64,000 nucleotides of DNA from Rhizobium leguminosarum (GTDB lineage: Bacteria > Pseudomonadota > Alphaproteobacteria > Rhizobiales > Rhizobiaceae), in assembly GCF_002953715.1 (NCBI RefSeq), contig NZ_CP025017.1, forward strand, positions 62,001-126,000. The letters run 5' to 3'. Position 1 is the first letter of the stretch. Each line of letters opens with the position of its first letter. A program made the translations under genes and the position numbers. Below are positions 47,488-56,259 of this stretch, in pieces. The notes beneath the pieces were generated by a model. It did no database searches. It worked only from the letters and a program-made list of their open reading frames with translations, and was not told where the DNA came from.

Positions 47488-48885
47488 ATGAAAGAGATCG
47501 TCTGCAAGCTCCTCGTCATCGGCGCCGGTCCGGGCGGTTATGTCTGCGCCATTCGCGCCGGGCAGCTCGGCATCGATACGGTTATCGTCGAGGCCGGCAA
47601 ACCGGGCGGCACCTGCCTGACGGTCGGCTGCATTCCCTCCAAGGCGTTGATCCATGCGGCGGAGGAATTCGACGCGACGCAAAAGATGCTTGCCGGCAAG
47701 AACCCGATGGGCATCCGCGTCGAAGGCGCCTCGATCGATCTCGGCAGGACGATTGCCTGGAAGGACGGGATCGTCGGCCGGCTCACAGGCGGTGTTTCGG
47801 GGCTGCTGCAGAAGGCACGAGTCAAGATCGTCCACGGCCGCGCCCGGTTCCGCGACGGCAAGACGGTGGAGGTGGAGACCGAAATCGGCCAGCAGATCAT
47901 CCGCGCCGAGACGGTGGTGATCGCCACCGGTTCGGATCCGGTGGAGCTTACGAATCTGCCTTTCGGCGGCCGCGTCATGTCCTCGACAGAGGCGCTGTCG
48001 CTGACGGAGCTGCCGAAAAAGCTCGTTGTGGTCGGTGGCGGTTATATCGGGCTGGAGCTCGGGACGGCTTTTTCCAAAATGGGGTCCGATGTAACGATCG
48101 TCGAGGCGACGCCACAGGTGCTGCCGCAATATGATGTCGAGCTGGTGCGGCCCGTCATGCGCAAGCTGACCGAAGGCGGTATCCGGGTGTTGACGGGTGC
48201 CAAGGCGATCGGCCTTGCCGACAATGGCGAGGCTCTGATCGTCGAAACGGCTGATGGCCGGCAGCAGACCCTGCCTGCGGACCGCATCCTCGTCACCGTC
48301 GGCCGCCGGCCAAGAACCGCAGGATCCGGTCTCGAAGAGCTCGATCTCGATCGTGCCGGCCCTTATCTGAGGATCGACGATCGTTGCCGCACGTCCATGC
48401 GCGGCATCTATGCGATCGGCGATGTGACCGGCGAGCCGATGCTTGCCCATCGGGCCATGGCGCAAGGGGAGATGGTGGCGGAAATCATCGCCGGAAAGAA
48501 GCGGGCCTGGGACAAAAGATGCATTCCCGCCATCTGCTTCACCGATCCGGAGATCGTCAGCGCCGGCCTGTCGCCCGCAGACGCGAAGGCGCAAGGCTAT
48601 GAAATTCGCACTGGCCAGTTTCCGTTCAGCGCCAACGGGCGGGCGATGACGATGCTGTCCGAAGAAGGCTTCGTGCGCGTCGTGGCCCGCGCCGACACCA
48701 ATCTCGTGCTCGGCCTGCAGGCGGTGGGAGCCGGGGTCTCCGAGCTCTCGGCAGCTTTTGCGCTGGCCATCGAGATGGGTGCACGCCTGGAAGACATCGC
48801 CGGCACCATCCACGCGCATCCGACCCGCAGCGAAGCGGTCCTGGAGGCGGCGCTAAAAGCTTTGGGAAGCGCCCTGCATATCTGA
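47488..48885 (+). CDS. lpdA: Dihydrolipoamide dehydrogenase (E3)
   Basis: A 465-residue FAD/NAD flavoprotein. The FAD motif is GAGPGGYVCA, the redox-active disulfide GGTCLTVGCIPSK, the NAD motif VGGGYIGLELG, the second FAD motif YAIGDVTGEPML and the C-terminal His-Glu HAHPTRSE. It reoxidises the lipoyl arm of E2. It ends the operon; a weak inverted repeat (about 48891-48918) follows the stop. Confidence 0.96.
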   Translation: MKEIVCKLLVIGAGPGGYVCAIRAGQLGIDTVIVEAGKPGGTCLTVGCIPSKALIHAAEEFDATQKMLAGKNPMGIRVEGASIDLGRTIAWKDGIVGRLTGGVSGLLQKARVKIVHGRARFRDGKTVEVETEIGQQIIRAETVVIATGSDPVELTNLPFGGRVMSSTEALSLTELPKKLVVVGGGYIGLELGTAFSKMGSDVTIVEATPQVLPQYDVELVRPVMRKLTEGGIRVLTGAKAIGLADNGEALIVETADGRQQTLPADRILVTVGRRPRTAGSGLEELDLDRAGPYLRIDDRCRTSMRGIYAIGDVTGEPMLAHRAMAQGEMVAEIIAGKKRAWDKRCIPAICFTDPEIVSAGLSPADAKAQGYEIRTGQFPFSANGRAMTMLSEEGFVRVVARADTNLVLGLQAVGAGVSELSAAFALAIEMGARLEDIAGTIHAHPTRSEAVLEAALKALGSALHI

Positions 48886-48996
48886 GTACGCCCGGGTCCG
48901 GACACTGAAGATCCGGGAAGGCGTCGTGCTCGGGCGGAGGGTCTTGTTGGATTCATCCATGTCGACCAAGCGACAAGGCGCCTCTCTAACGGTTGC

Positions 48997-49026
48997 TACA
49001 CGTATAATTTACTCTTTATACGTGTA
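48997..49026. promoter_or_regulatory. Perfect 11-bp AT-rich palindrome
   Basis: TACACGTATAA (48997-49007) and TTATACGTGTA (49016-49026) are exact inverted repeats around an 8-base AT-rich spacer. Too AT-rich for a strong terminator and lacking a T-tract, it looks more like a regulator operator. No intact gene starts nearby; the nearest leftward and rightward genes are decayed or distant. Confidence 0.5.
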
Positions 49027-49300
49027 AATCTTGCATAATCAACATTATGGAACTATTCGCTGGGCGTCGCCTGCAGAAAGGCGATTCGAGCGTGGCGTTG
49101 TGCGACCGCCGCTGCGGCGGCACCACCGTCGATCTCCCGCTCCAGCTCTGTTGCGATCTTTTTTGGTGGAGAGCTTTCTCTGTTCAGAGGGATCAGGTTC
49201 AGCCACACATCGCGCGCAATTGAGGCCGCGGTTGCAGGGCAAGATAACACCCACGGTCATCTGCCGGCGTCGAGCAGTCTTTAGATCAAATGCTGTGCGG

Positions 49301-49446
49301 TTAGCGCGCGATCGATGCGCGGGCAACGCTGCGGATTTCCGCGCGGTCGATACCGAGGTCCTGCAGCTCACGGCTGGACATGCGGCCGAGTTCGGTAACG
49401 GTCTGAAGGAACTTGCGCAGTTGTTGAAAGAGCGTGCTACGTTCAT
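49301..49446 (-). pseudogene. DUF1127 small protein gene with one-base deletion
   Basis: A GGAAAGGGG ribosome site precedes an ATG at 49446 that encodes MNVARSFN. One base later the reading continues in another frame as LRKFLQTVTELGRMSSRE then LQDLGIDRAEIRSVARAS, ending at a TAA at 49301. The joined protein of 48 residues is a classic rhizobial DUF1127 protein (arginine-rich, often RNA-binding, affecting phosphate and stress phenotypes). The break equals loss of one C (AACTGCGC for AACCTGCGC). Total length 146 instead of 147 bases confirms a single-base loss. Confidence 0.8.
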
Positions 49447-49930
49447 GATAAACCCCTTTCCTGAGGGCTGTCTGACGTCAGCAACCTTTCCTGGTTCCGG
49501 CGTCGTTTCGACGATAAAACAGCGACAACCCCTCATCCCACCTATGCACAGCACGCATATGATCTTTCGATTTCGCGGCAAAGGCTCTTTTTTAAGGCCC
49601 AAGCGATCACAAGCCGTGGCCGATCTTTGGCATCGGCATTTCAGAAGCGAACTCCGCGCTGTGCGTCCAGGATGAGGTTCGCCGGCTCGAAATTCGAAAA
49701 AAGCACAACTTTGGTTGCCAACGGTGACAGCAGGTCAATCACTTCGCCGTGCTGGGCGGCCCAGTACCAGAACATGAAAGTCAGGCGACAACGATAAGTC
49801 GTAGACGTTCAATATTTCTCACAAAAGTTGTTGCCAGGCGCAATTTATAAGCGCATCGTCATATGCGGCGGCAGCCACGTAAGGGCGCTGACGTTTGGAA
49901 GATCATCGTGCTTTCGCCCCTGTGAGCGCG
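49447..49930. other. Gene-poor stretch
   Basis: About 480 bases, with AT content higher than flanking operons. The right-hand side probably holds the promoter of the leftward DUF1127 gene. A leftward open frame of about 50 codons (about 49671-49823) reads like protein (FWYWAAQHGEVIDLLSP) but has no start signal and no family I know. Nothing else recognised. Confidence 0.4.
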
Positions 49931-50274
49931 ATGACCTGCCAGAATCTGAGTTTGTCCAACAAACATTTGTTATCTGCTCTCGCTCCTGAGATCGGCGCCT
50001 GCTTGCACCAAATCTGGAGAGAACTCAGCTCAGACTTCACCAGCTTGAGACGGCGCATCACCAAATCGGCTTCGTCCATTTTCTCGAGGCGGGCCTCGGA
50101 TCGGTTGTGGCAAGCAAAGAAGGCGGTTCGACAGTCGAGATCGGTCTCTTCGGCCGGGATGGCAAGACCGGAACGTCGCCGGTCCAGGGAGATACCGAAA
50201 GTCGATTTGACCGCTTCGTTCAGATGGATGGTTCGGCTTACGCATTTCTGCCGACGATCTACCTGACTAGATGA
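49931..50274 (+). pseudogene. Crp/Fnr-family regulator, frameshifted and truncated
   Basis: The ATG at 49931 opens MTCQNLSLSNKHLLSALAPE in one frame. From base 50002 the match continues in a second frame as LAPNLERTQLRLHQLETAHH, then IGFVHFLEAGLGSVVASKEG and VEIGLFGRDGKTGTS. This is the cyclic-nucleotide-binding beta-barrel of rhizobial Crp-like regulators (compare the usual ESGIASVVA...VEVGLIGREGMTG). A third frame then gives GLRISADDL, the start of the linker helix, before stops. No helix-turn-helix domain follows. It is a dead gene with at least two frameshifts and a lost C-terminus. Confidence 0.8.
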
Positions 50275-50620
50275 CCACATGACTACATCTCGCTCGCTTC
50301 GTGGATTCATGTCCCTCCTGAACTTTCTGCATTTTTTGGGATTCAGGTCACCAAGATATGCTGGCGGTTCTCGCGGCTAGTTCGTACGGGTCTGACAATC
50401 ACACATCCACAATCGAGGCTCGACCTTCCCATTTAAGGAGTCAGCCGCCATCGACAAATATATCAACTGTGCCAATCGAAACGCTGCCGATGTCACGGCG
50501 TGCGGAGGTCTTGCGATCGCCACGTCACGCCCATTCCGGCCTGAAGTCGGTCGGATTCCCAAATTTCCAGCGCATGCTGGGAAGGTTGTTCCTGACCACT
50601 CGGCTGGGATTACGACATCT
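50275..50620. other. Upstream region of the autotransporter gene
   Basis: About 345 bases. The autotransporter frame stays open leftwards past 50450 without an ATG. At 50435-50440 there is an AAGGAG site, with in-frame ATC (not a normal start) 9 bases later. No confident promoter resolved. The region directly follows the Crp relic. Confidence 0.4.
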
Positions 50621-53600
50621 ATGGCTCTGGTGAAATCGCTGACCACCAAGCTGCTGATGACGGTCTCGTCGATAGCGCTGGTCGGCGCTCTGACGGCAAC
50701 GGCCGTGTGGGCCGAAGCTGGTGCAGGCGGGAACGCCGGTGGTCCGGGTGGAACGGCCGGCGCGAGCAACAATGGCACAGCAGGCGGCCTCGGAGGCGAT
50801 GGCACCGACAACAGCTTCGGTGGTGCTGGCGGCGGCGGGGGCGGCGCCGGAACCAGTGGGGGCACGGGTGGCACTGGTGGCGACTCAACTCCAAGCTCGG
50901 GCGGTTTGGGCGGCGCAGGCGCCGCCAGCGCGGGAGCGGTTGGGGCGGTCGGCACAGTCGGTGCTGTCAACGGCGGTGGTGGCGGCGGTGGTGGCGGCGC
51001 GCATGGTTTTGTCGACGCGGCATTGCCCATAATAGGAGCAACGGGCGGCGTCGGAGGAGCCGGTGGGGCGGCTCCAGGAAGCGGCGGTGGCGGTGGCGGC
51101 GGCGCGGGCGGCTTTGGAGCGGTCAACACGGGAGCCGTTGGAACGCTCGGCGTCGGGGTTACCGGTGGCGCGGGTGGTGTGGGCGGCGCGTCTGTGAACG
51201 CTTTCGGCGGGGGCGCGGGCGATGGCGGCGTCGGTCTTTCTCTCATCGGCGGCACCGCCCAGTCTTTTATCATCAACGCTGGCATCACGGGCGGAGCCGG
51301 GGGCGCTGGTGGCGCGGGCATCGTTGGCGGGGCAGGCGGAGATGGCGGCATTGGCTTGCTGGTCAGTGGTGGAGGCACCACGACATTGACCATCGGGGCG
51401 GGCATAACCGGAGGCATCGGCGGCGCCGGTGGCCTAGGCTTTTCTTTGGGAGCCGCGGGCGCCAGTGGAGCCGGCATCGTCGGCCAGAACCTTGCGATTA
51501 TCATGGGTGGGGCCGGTCTGGTCACAGCCGGTGCCGGCGCCAATGCGATCACCTTTACCGGCGGAGCCAATAGCCTCACCTTTGCCAATGCGACCTCCGG
51601 TTTGATCGGCGCCCTCTCGGTCACGGGCGGTCTGGATTTCGATCAGTCGATCGTCAATACAACCGTGGCCAACACTATCTTGGGAAGCGGTTCGATCACC
51701 AAGACGGGCTCGGCCCTGATCACGCTCACCGGCGCAAACACCTATGGCGGCACGACCACCGTCAATTCGGGCCAAATGCGCGCAGCATCAGTCGGCGCGC
51801 TTGGTGCCTCGACCGGGGTGCTCGTCGTCAATGGCGGCACTCTGGATATCGACGTCGCACAGGCCAAGGCAAACTTATCGGGGACTGGCGGAACCATTAA
51901 TCTGGACGCCGATCTGACTATCGCCCAATCGCTTGCCCAGACCTATGCCGGTGTATTCACCGGAACTGGCGGTTTTATCAAGAATGGTGCGGCTGACCTG
52001 ACCGTCAGCGGCGATAGTTCCACCTTTACCGGCGACCTTACGGTCACCGCCGGCGGGCTCCTCGTCAACAATACCGTCGGCACGTTTGGCGCTGCTACAA
52101 GTGAAATCTCTGTCGATGCCACTGCGACGCTGGGCGGCAACGGCATGATTGGCGGCAATGTCCTGATCGGGGATGGCGCGACGCTATCGCCGGGCGCTCT
52201 CGACACGGAGCCAGGCACCCTCGCGATCCTGGGAGATCTCTTCGTCTCCAGCGGGTCGATACTCGATTACGATCTGGGCCAGGCCTATACGGTCGGCGGT
52301 GCTTTCAACGACCTGGTCACAGTTGGCGGTGATCTCACGCTCGACGGCACGCTTAATGTGACAGCATCGGCGGGGGGCACATTCGATCCCGGCATCTACC
52401 GGCTTATCAGTTATACCGGCACGTTCACCGATAACGGCCTGACGATCGGCACGATCCCAGCGCCTGGCTCCTACGTGCAGACCTCGATTGCCAATCAGGT
52501 CAACTTAGTCAACACGCAAGGCCTGACGCTGAGTTATTGGGACGGCACTACCATACCCAGGAACAACGGCGTGGTGGACGGCGGGACCGGCACTTGGCAG
52601 TCCTCCGCGGGCAATGACAACTGGACGGAGGGCACTGGCGCGCTCAACGGATCTTACCAGGATGCAAGCTTCGCGATCTTCGCCGGCACGCCAGGCACAG
52701 TCACGGTCGACAACAGCCTTGGATCCGTCGATAGTTCTGGCATGCAGTTCGCCACTGATGGCTATCAGCTCGTTGGCGGGGTGATCACCCTGTCGGGCTC
52801 CCCCTCGTCCATCATTCGCGTCGGCGACGGCACAGTTGGCGGCGCAGCCATCAGTGCAACCATCGACTCCGAACTCACCGGCGCGTCGCAACTGGTCAAG
52901 ACCGATCTCGGCACCTTGGTCTTGGGCGGCACCAACAGCTATACGGGGGGAACGGCGATCGAGGGCGGCACCCTGGCCATCGCGGACGACCTCAATCTCG
53001 GCGCTGCCTCCGGTAACCTTGTGCTTGACGGAGGCACGTTGCGCACGACTGCCGATATCGCCACAGCCCGCACGCTCGCCATGTCCAGCACCGGCGGATT
53101 GCTGACCGATGCCGGCACGACGCTGACTTTAAACGGTACCGTTTCGGGCGCCGGCAGTTTCGACAAAGCTGGGAGCGGCACGCTGATCATTGCCGCCGCC
53201 GCCTCCCATACGGGCGGTACGACGATCAACGCCGGCACCGTGCAGGTCGGCAATGGCGGCACAACCGGCAGCCTGGCAGGCAATGTCGCCAATGCCGGCG
53301 TTCTCGCCTTCGATCGCTCGGACGATTCGATCTTTGCCGGCGCCACAAGCGGTGTCGGCAGCCTGGTGCAACGCGGCTTGGGCACCACAGTTCTGACTGG
53401 AGCCAATACCGTTACGGGCGGCAGCATCATCAACTCTGGTGCTTTGCAGATCGGCAATGGCGGCACGTCGGGCAGCCTGGCCGGCAATGTCAGCAATGCC
53501 GGCATTCTCGCCTTTGGCCGGTCGGACGCCATGAGTTTCAATGGCGTCATCTCCGGCATTGGCCAAATCCGTCAGCTGGGGACCGGCATGACCACGCTGA

Positions 53601-55147
53601 CGGCGAACAGTTCGTCATTCGTAGGACAGACCCGCATCTCTGCGGGCATATTGTCCGTGAATGGTCAATTGGGCGGCACATTGACCGTTGCCAGTGGCGG
53701 CACCCTGATGGGAAACGGCCCGGTCGGCACGACAAACAATGAAGCCGGCGGCTTGATCGCCCCGGGCAATTCTATCGGTACGCTGACCATCAACGGCAAC
53801 TACATCGGCACAGGTGGCAATCTGGAAATCGAAGCCGTGCTGGGCGGCGACAGTTCACCGGCCGACAGGCTGATCGTCACCGGCGATACGGCCGGTGTTA
53901 CCAGCGTCGACGTCATCAACCTTGGCGGCATCGGCGCCCCGACCATTGAAGGCATCAAGATCGTTGATATCGGCGGAGCATCGAATGGCACCTTCGCGCT
54001 TTTAGGCAGCTATGTATTCGAGGGCGAACAGGCCGTCGTGGCTGGTGCCTATGGCTATCGACTCTACAAGGATGGCGTCAGCACGCCGGCCGATGGCGAC
54101 TGGTATCTGCGTTCGGCGCTGCTTGATCCCTCGATCCCGGGCGTCCCAACTGTGCCGCTTTACCAGCCAGGCGCCCCCGTCTACGAGGCCTATGCCAATG
54201 TATTGCAGAGTTTCAATAGCCTCGAGACAATGCGCCAGCGCGTCGGCAACCGGTCCTGGACGAGTGACGTCGTCGATACCGGCACCCTGCCTGACGCGGC
54301 CGCGTCAGGAAGCGGCATCTGGGGCCGGATTACTGGTAGCCATCTACGCATCGACCCCAAAACGTCGACGACCGACGCGACCTATGATGTCGACATCTGG
54401 CAGCTCCAGGCAGGAGCCGATGGGCTGCTCGATGACGGGACGGCCGGCCAACTGACCGGCGGCGTTTGGGCGCGTTATGGCACGCTTGCGGCCGACATCA
54501 CCTCCCCGTATGGGGCCGGCAGCATTGGTGCGACCAGCTATGGTGTGGGTGCGACGCTGACATGGCAGGCCGAAACTGGCTTCTATCTCGATGCGCAGGC
54601 CAATCTGACTTGGTACGACAGCGACCTGTCCTCGACGACCGCGGCCACGAGCCTCGCCTCGGGCATAGATGGCTTTGGCTATGCATTGGGATTGGAAATG
54701 GGCCAGGAGATCGCGCTCGGGGCCAATTGGTCGATCACTCCCCAGGTGCAATTGGTCCATTCGGCAGTCGACTATGACGATTTCACCGATGCCTTCGGAG
54801 CCTCCGTGTCGCTGCTAGACGGCGATAGCCTTAAGGGGCGATTGGGTATCTCCGCCGACTACCAGACCGCCTTGACCGACGCCTCCGGTCAAACCAGCCG
54901 CCTACATGCCTATGGCATCGCCAATATCCACTATGAGTTCCTCTCCGGCGCGCAGACGGATCTCGCCGGGGTAAAACTCACCAGCGAGGAAGAGCCGCTT
55001 TGGGGCGGCGTCGGCGTCGGCGGCAGCTATAGCTGGGCCGACGACAAATACGCACTCCACACCGAAATGACAGTCAATACCAGCCTGGGCAATTTTGGCG
55101 ACAGCTATCATGTGACTGGCACGGCGGGGTTCAGGGTCAGGTTCTGA
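50621..55147 (+). CDS. Autotransporter (type Va) with glycine-rich passenger
   Basis: A 1,508-residue surface protein. Residues 1-31 are a signal peptide (KLLMTVSSIALVGALTAT core, cleavage after AVWA). Residues 32-300 are extremely Gly/Ala-rich with GGxGG repeats, PGRS-like. Residues 300-1160 are a beta-helix passenger with several autotransporter-associated repeats (LTGANTYGGTTTVNSGQ, LGGTNSYTGGTAIEGGT, LTGANTVTGGSIINSG). Residues about 1225-1508 form the beta-barrel, ending in the outer-membrane signature RVRF. Two passenger repeats are nearly identical in DNA (from 53248 and 53453). It lies alone, after a decayed region. Adhesion to plant or biofilm surfaces is likely but inferred. No protease or esterase motif seen. 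Confidence 0.92.
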   Translation: MALVKSLTTKLLMTVSSIALVGALTATAVWAEAGAGGNAGGPGGTAGASNNGTAGGLGGDGTDNSFGGAGGGGGGAGTSGGTGGTGGDSTPSSGGLGGAGAASAGAVGAVGTVGAVNGGGGGGGGGAHGFVDAALPIIGATGGVGGAGGAAPGSGGGGGGGAGGFGAVNTGAVGTLGVGVTGGAGGVGGASVNAFGGGAGDGGVGLSLIGGTAQSFIINAGITGGAGGAGGAGIVGGAGGDGGIGLLVSGGGTTTLTIGAGITGGIGGAGGLGFSLGAAGASGAGIVGQNLAIIMGGAGLVTAGAGANAITFTGGANSLTFANATSGLIGALSVTGGLDFDQSIVNTTVANTILGSGSITKTGSALITLTGANTYGGTTTVNSGQMRAASVGALGASTGVLVVNGGTLDIDVAQAKANLSGTGGTINLDADLTIAQSLAQTYAGVFTGTGGFIKNGAADLTVSGDSSTFTGDLTVTAGGLLVNNTVGTFGAATSEISVDATATLGGNGMIGGNVLIGDGATLSPGALDTEPGTLAILGDLFVSSGSILDYDLGQAYTVGGAFNDLVTVGGDLTLDGTLNVTASAGGTFDPGIYRLISYTGTFTDNGLTIGTIPAPGSYVQTSIANQVNLVNTQGLTLSYWDGTTIPRNNGVVDGGTGTWQSSAGNDNWTEGTGALNGSYQDASFAIFAGTPGTVTVDNSLGSVDSSGMQFATDGYQLVGGVITLSGSPSSIIRVGDGTVGGAAISATIDSELTGASQLVKTDLGTLVLGGTNSYTGGTAIEGGTLAIADDLNLGAASGNLVLDGGTLRTTADIATARTLAMSSTGGLLTDAGTTLTLNGTVSGAGSFDKAGSGTLIIAAAASHTGGTTINAGTVQVGNGGTTGSLAGNVANAGVLAFDRSDDSIFAGATSGVGSLVQRGLGTTVLTGANTVTGGSIINSGALQIGNGGTSGSLAGNVSNAGILAFGRSDAMSFNGVISGIGQIRQLGTGMTTLTANSSSFVGQTRISAGILSVNGQLGGTLTVASGGTLMGNGPVGTTNNEAGGLIAPGNSIGTLTINGNYIGTGGNLEIEAVLGGDSSPADRLIVTGDTAGVTSVDVINLGGIGAPTIEGIKIVDIGGASNGTFALLGSYVFEGEQAVVAGAYGYRLYKDGVSTPADGDWYLRSALLDPSIPGVPTVPLYQPGAPVYEAYANVLQSFNSLETMRQRVGNRSWTSDVVDTGTLPDAAASGSGIWGRITGSHLRIDPKTSTTDATYDVDIWQLQAGADGLLDDGTAGQLTGGVWARYGTLAADITSPYGAGSIGATSYGVGATLTWQAETGFYLDAQANLTWYDSDLSSTTAATSLASGIDGFGYALGLEMGQEIALGANWSITPQVQLVHSAVDYDDFTDAFGASVSLLDGDSLKGRLGISADYQTALTDASGQTSRLHAYGIANIHYEFLSGAQTDLAGVKLTSEEEPLWGGVGVGGSYSWADDKYALHTEMTVNTSLGNFGDSYHVTGTAGFRVRF

Positions 55148-55253
55148 GCGCCTGATCCATCCCAGAAATGTGCCTTTCAAGAATTGCGCCCGGTGAGGAC
55201 TGAATTTCACCGGGCCCTCCCAGGCCCTTCATATCAGTTTGAAGATCGGCGGT

Positions 55254-56156
55254 TCAGCCCCACTTCATTTCTCCCTTGGCAACCTTGGAGCCGATGTCGA
55301 GCGCAACGCCCATGCCGAGACCGGGGAAGCGGGCTTCCATGGCGGCCTTCAGCGCCGCGGAATCGGCGGCCTTGGCGAGTTCTTCCTCGAAAGCGAGCAG
55401 ATAACTCTTCGTGTGCTCGACGGCGGATAGATCGGCTGCCGCTTCCGGCATCATGTGGCCGGGAACGACAATCGTCGGCTTGCGGGCGCTGATCTTGTCA
55501 AGGGTGGCCACCCATGCGGCACGCTGTTCCGGAGCCTGGGTGTCGGCCGTCCACACGTGGACGCCGGAGAAAATCATGACGCCCCCGAAAACGGCGTTCA
55601 GCGATGGCACGAACAGGTACCGGCGATTGCTTAACCCTGCTTCGGCCGCGACAATCTCGACGGTTTCACCATCGACTGTGAGGCTTGGAGCGTCGAAGGC
55701 TTCCGGCATGACGATGTCTGCAATGGTCTGCGGGCCGTTCTCCTTGAGCTGCGGCCCCCAAACGGCAAGCTTTTTCTCGACGTTGCCCTTGATCGCTGCA
55801 ATCGTATCGGAAGCGGCCAGCACTTTTGCGCCGGGAAAGGCTTCGAGGACCGGCTTGAGGCTGAAGTAATAGTCCGGATCGGACTGGCTGACATAAATCG
55901 CGGTCAGTGTCTTGCCGGTGGCCTTGATGGCCTCCGCCAGCGCACGGCCGTCGGGATAGCTGAACCCGCCATCGATCAGCAACGCTTCGCTGGGGCCGGT
56001 CAGCATCACCGGCGCGCGAAAGAAGCCATTCTGACCGGCGGGGAAGTGCTTCCAGGCCAGCTTTGATCCGGCCGCGTTGCCGAGACCGGCAGGCGCAAAA
56101 GCGGCAACGGCGCCGGCTGCGAGGGTGGCTTTCATGATTTCTCTCCTTGAATACAT
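55254..56156 (-). CDS. MBL-fold hydrolase-like protein with degenerate metal site, exported
   Basis: About 300 residues of the metallo-beta-lactamase fold. The classic HxHxDH loop reads SQSDPDYY (about residue 85-95), so the first metal-binding histidines are replaced. A later histidine in VVPGHMMPE remains. The N-terminus reads SRREIMKATLAAGAVAAFAP, a plausible Tat signal. A second start at 56135, with an ideal AAGGAG site, would give a shorter signal without the twin arginines; I keep 56156 for the Tat motif. It probably lies in an operon with the DsbA-like gene, which is 103 bases upstream on the same strand. Confidence 0.78.
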   Translation of the reverse strand: MYSRREIMKATLAAGAVAAFAPAGLGNAAGSKLAWKHFPAGQNGFFRAPVMLTGPSEALLIDGGFSYPDGRALAEAIKATGKTLTAIYVSQSDPDYYFSLKPVLEAFPGAKVLAASDTIAAIKGNVEKKLAVWGPQLKENGPQTIADIVMPEAFDAPSLTVDGETVEIVAAEAGLSNRRYLFVPSLNAVFGGVMIFSGVHVWTADTQAPEQRAAWVATLDKISARKPTIVVPGHMMPEAAADLSAVEHTKSYLLAFEEELAKAADSAALKAAMEARFPGLGMGVALDIGSKVAKGEMKWG

Positions 56157-56259
56157 GGTTGTCTCCGATGATCGCCAGTTTCGATTTTCTGCTGCCGTGA
56201 GTGTTGCCCCCGGCAGGGTTTGTCGGTAGTTCATGGAACGGTCTGCTGAAGATGAACGA

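Noticed and set aside
49053..49250. A leftward 65-codon GTG-start frame downstream of the DUF1127 relic
   Set aside because: The translation is Ala-rich and superficially protein-like, but it lacks a ribosome site and I recognise no family, so it is not supported.
49031..49675. A rightward 214-codon frame over the DUF1127 region
   Set aside because: It is antisense to the recognisable DUF1127 remnant, and its translation is Arg/Pro-rich with no match to any family I know.
49671..49823. A leftward short frame reading FWYWAAQHGEVIDLLSP
   Set aside because: Protein-like in part, but no start signal and no recognised family. Left as unannotated sequence.
50780..51580. Dense short repeats resembling an array
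   Set aside because: They are imperfect, in frame and encode GGxGG units of the autotransporter, with no regular spacers, so they are not a CRISPR array.
50377..51624. A leftward proline-rich frame opposite the glycine-rich passenger
   Set aside because: Gly codons (GGN) read as Pro (NCC) on the other strand, so the Pro-rich protein is an artefact of the repeat.
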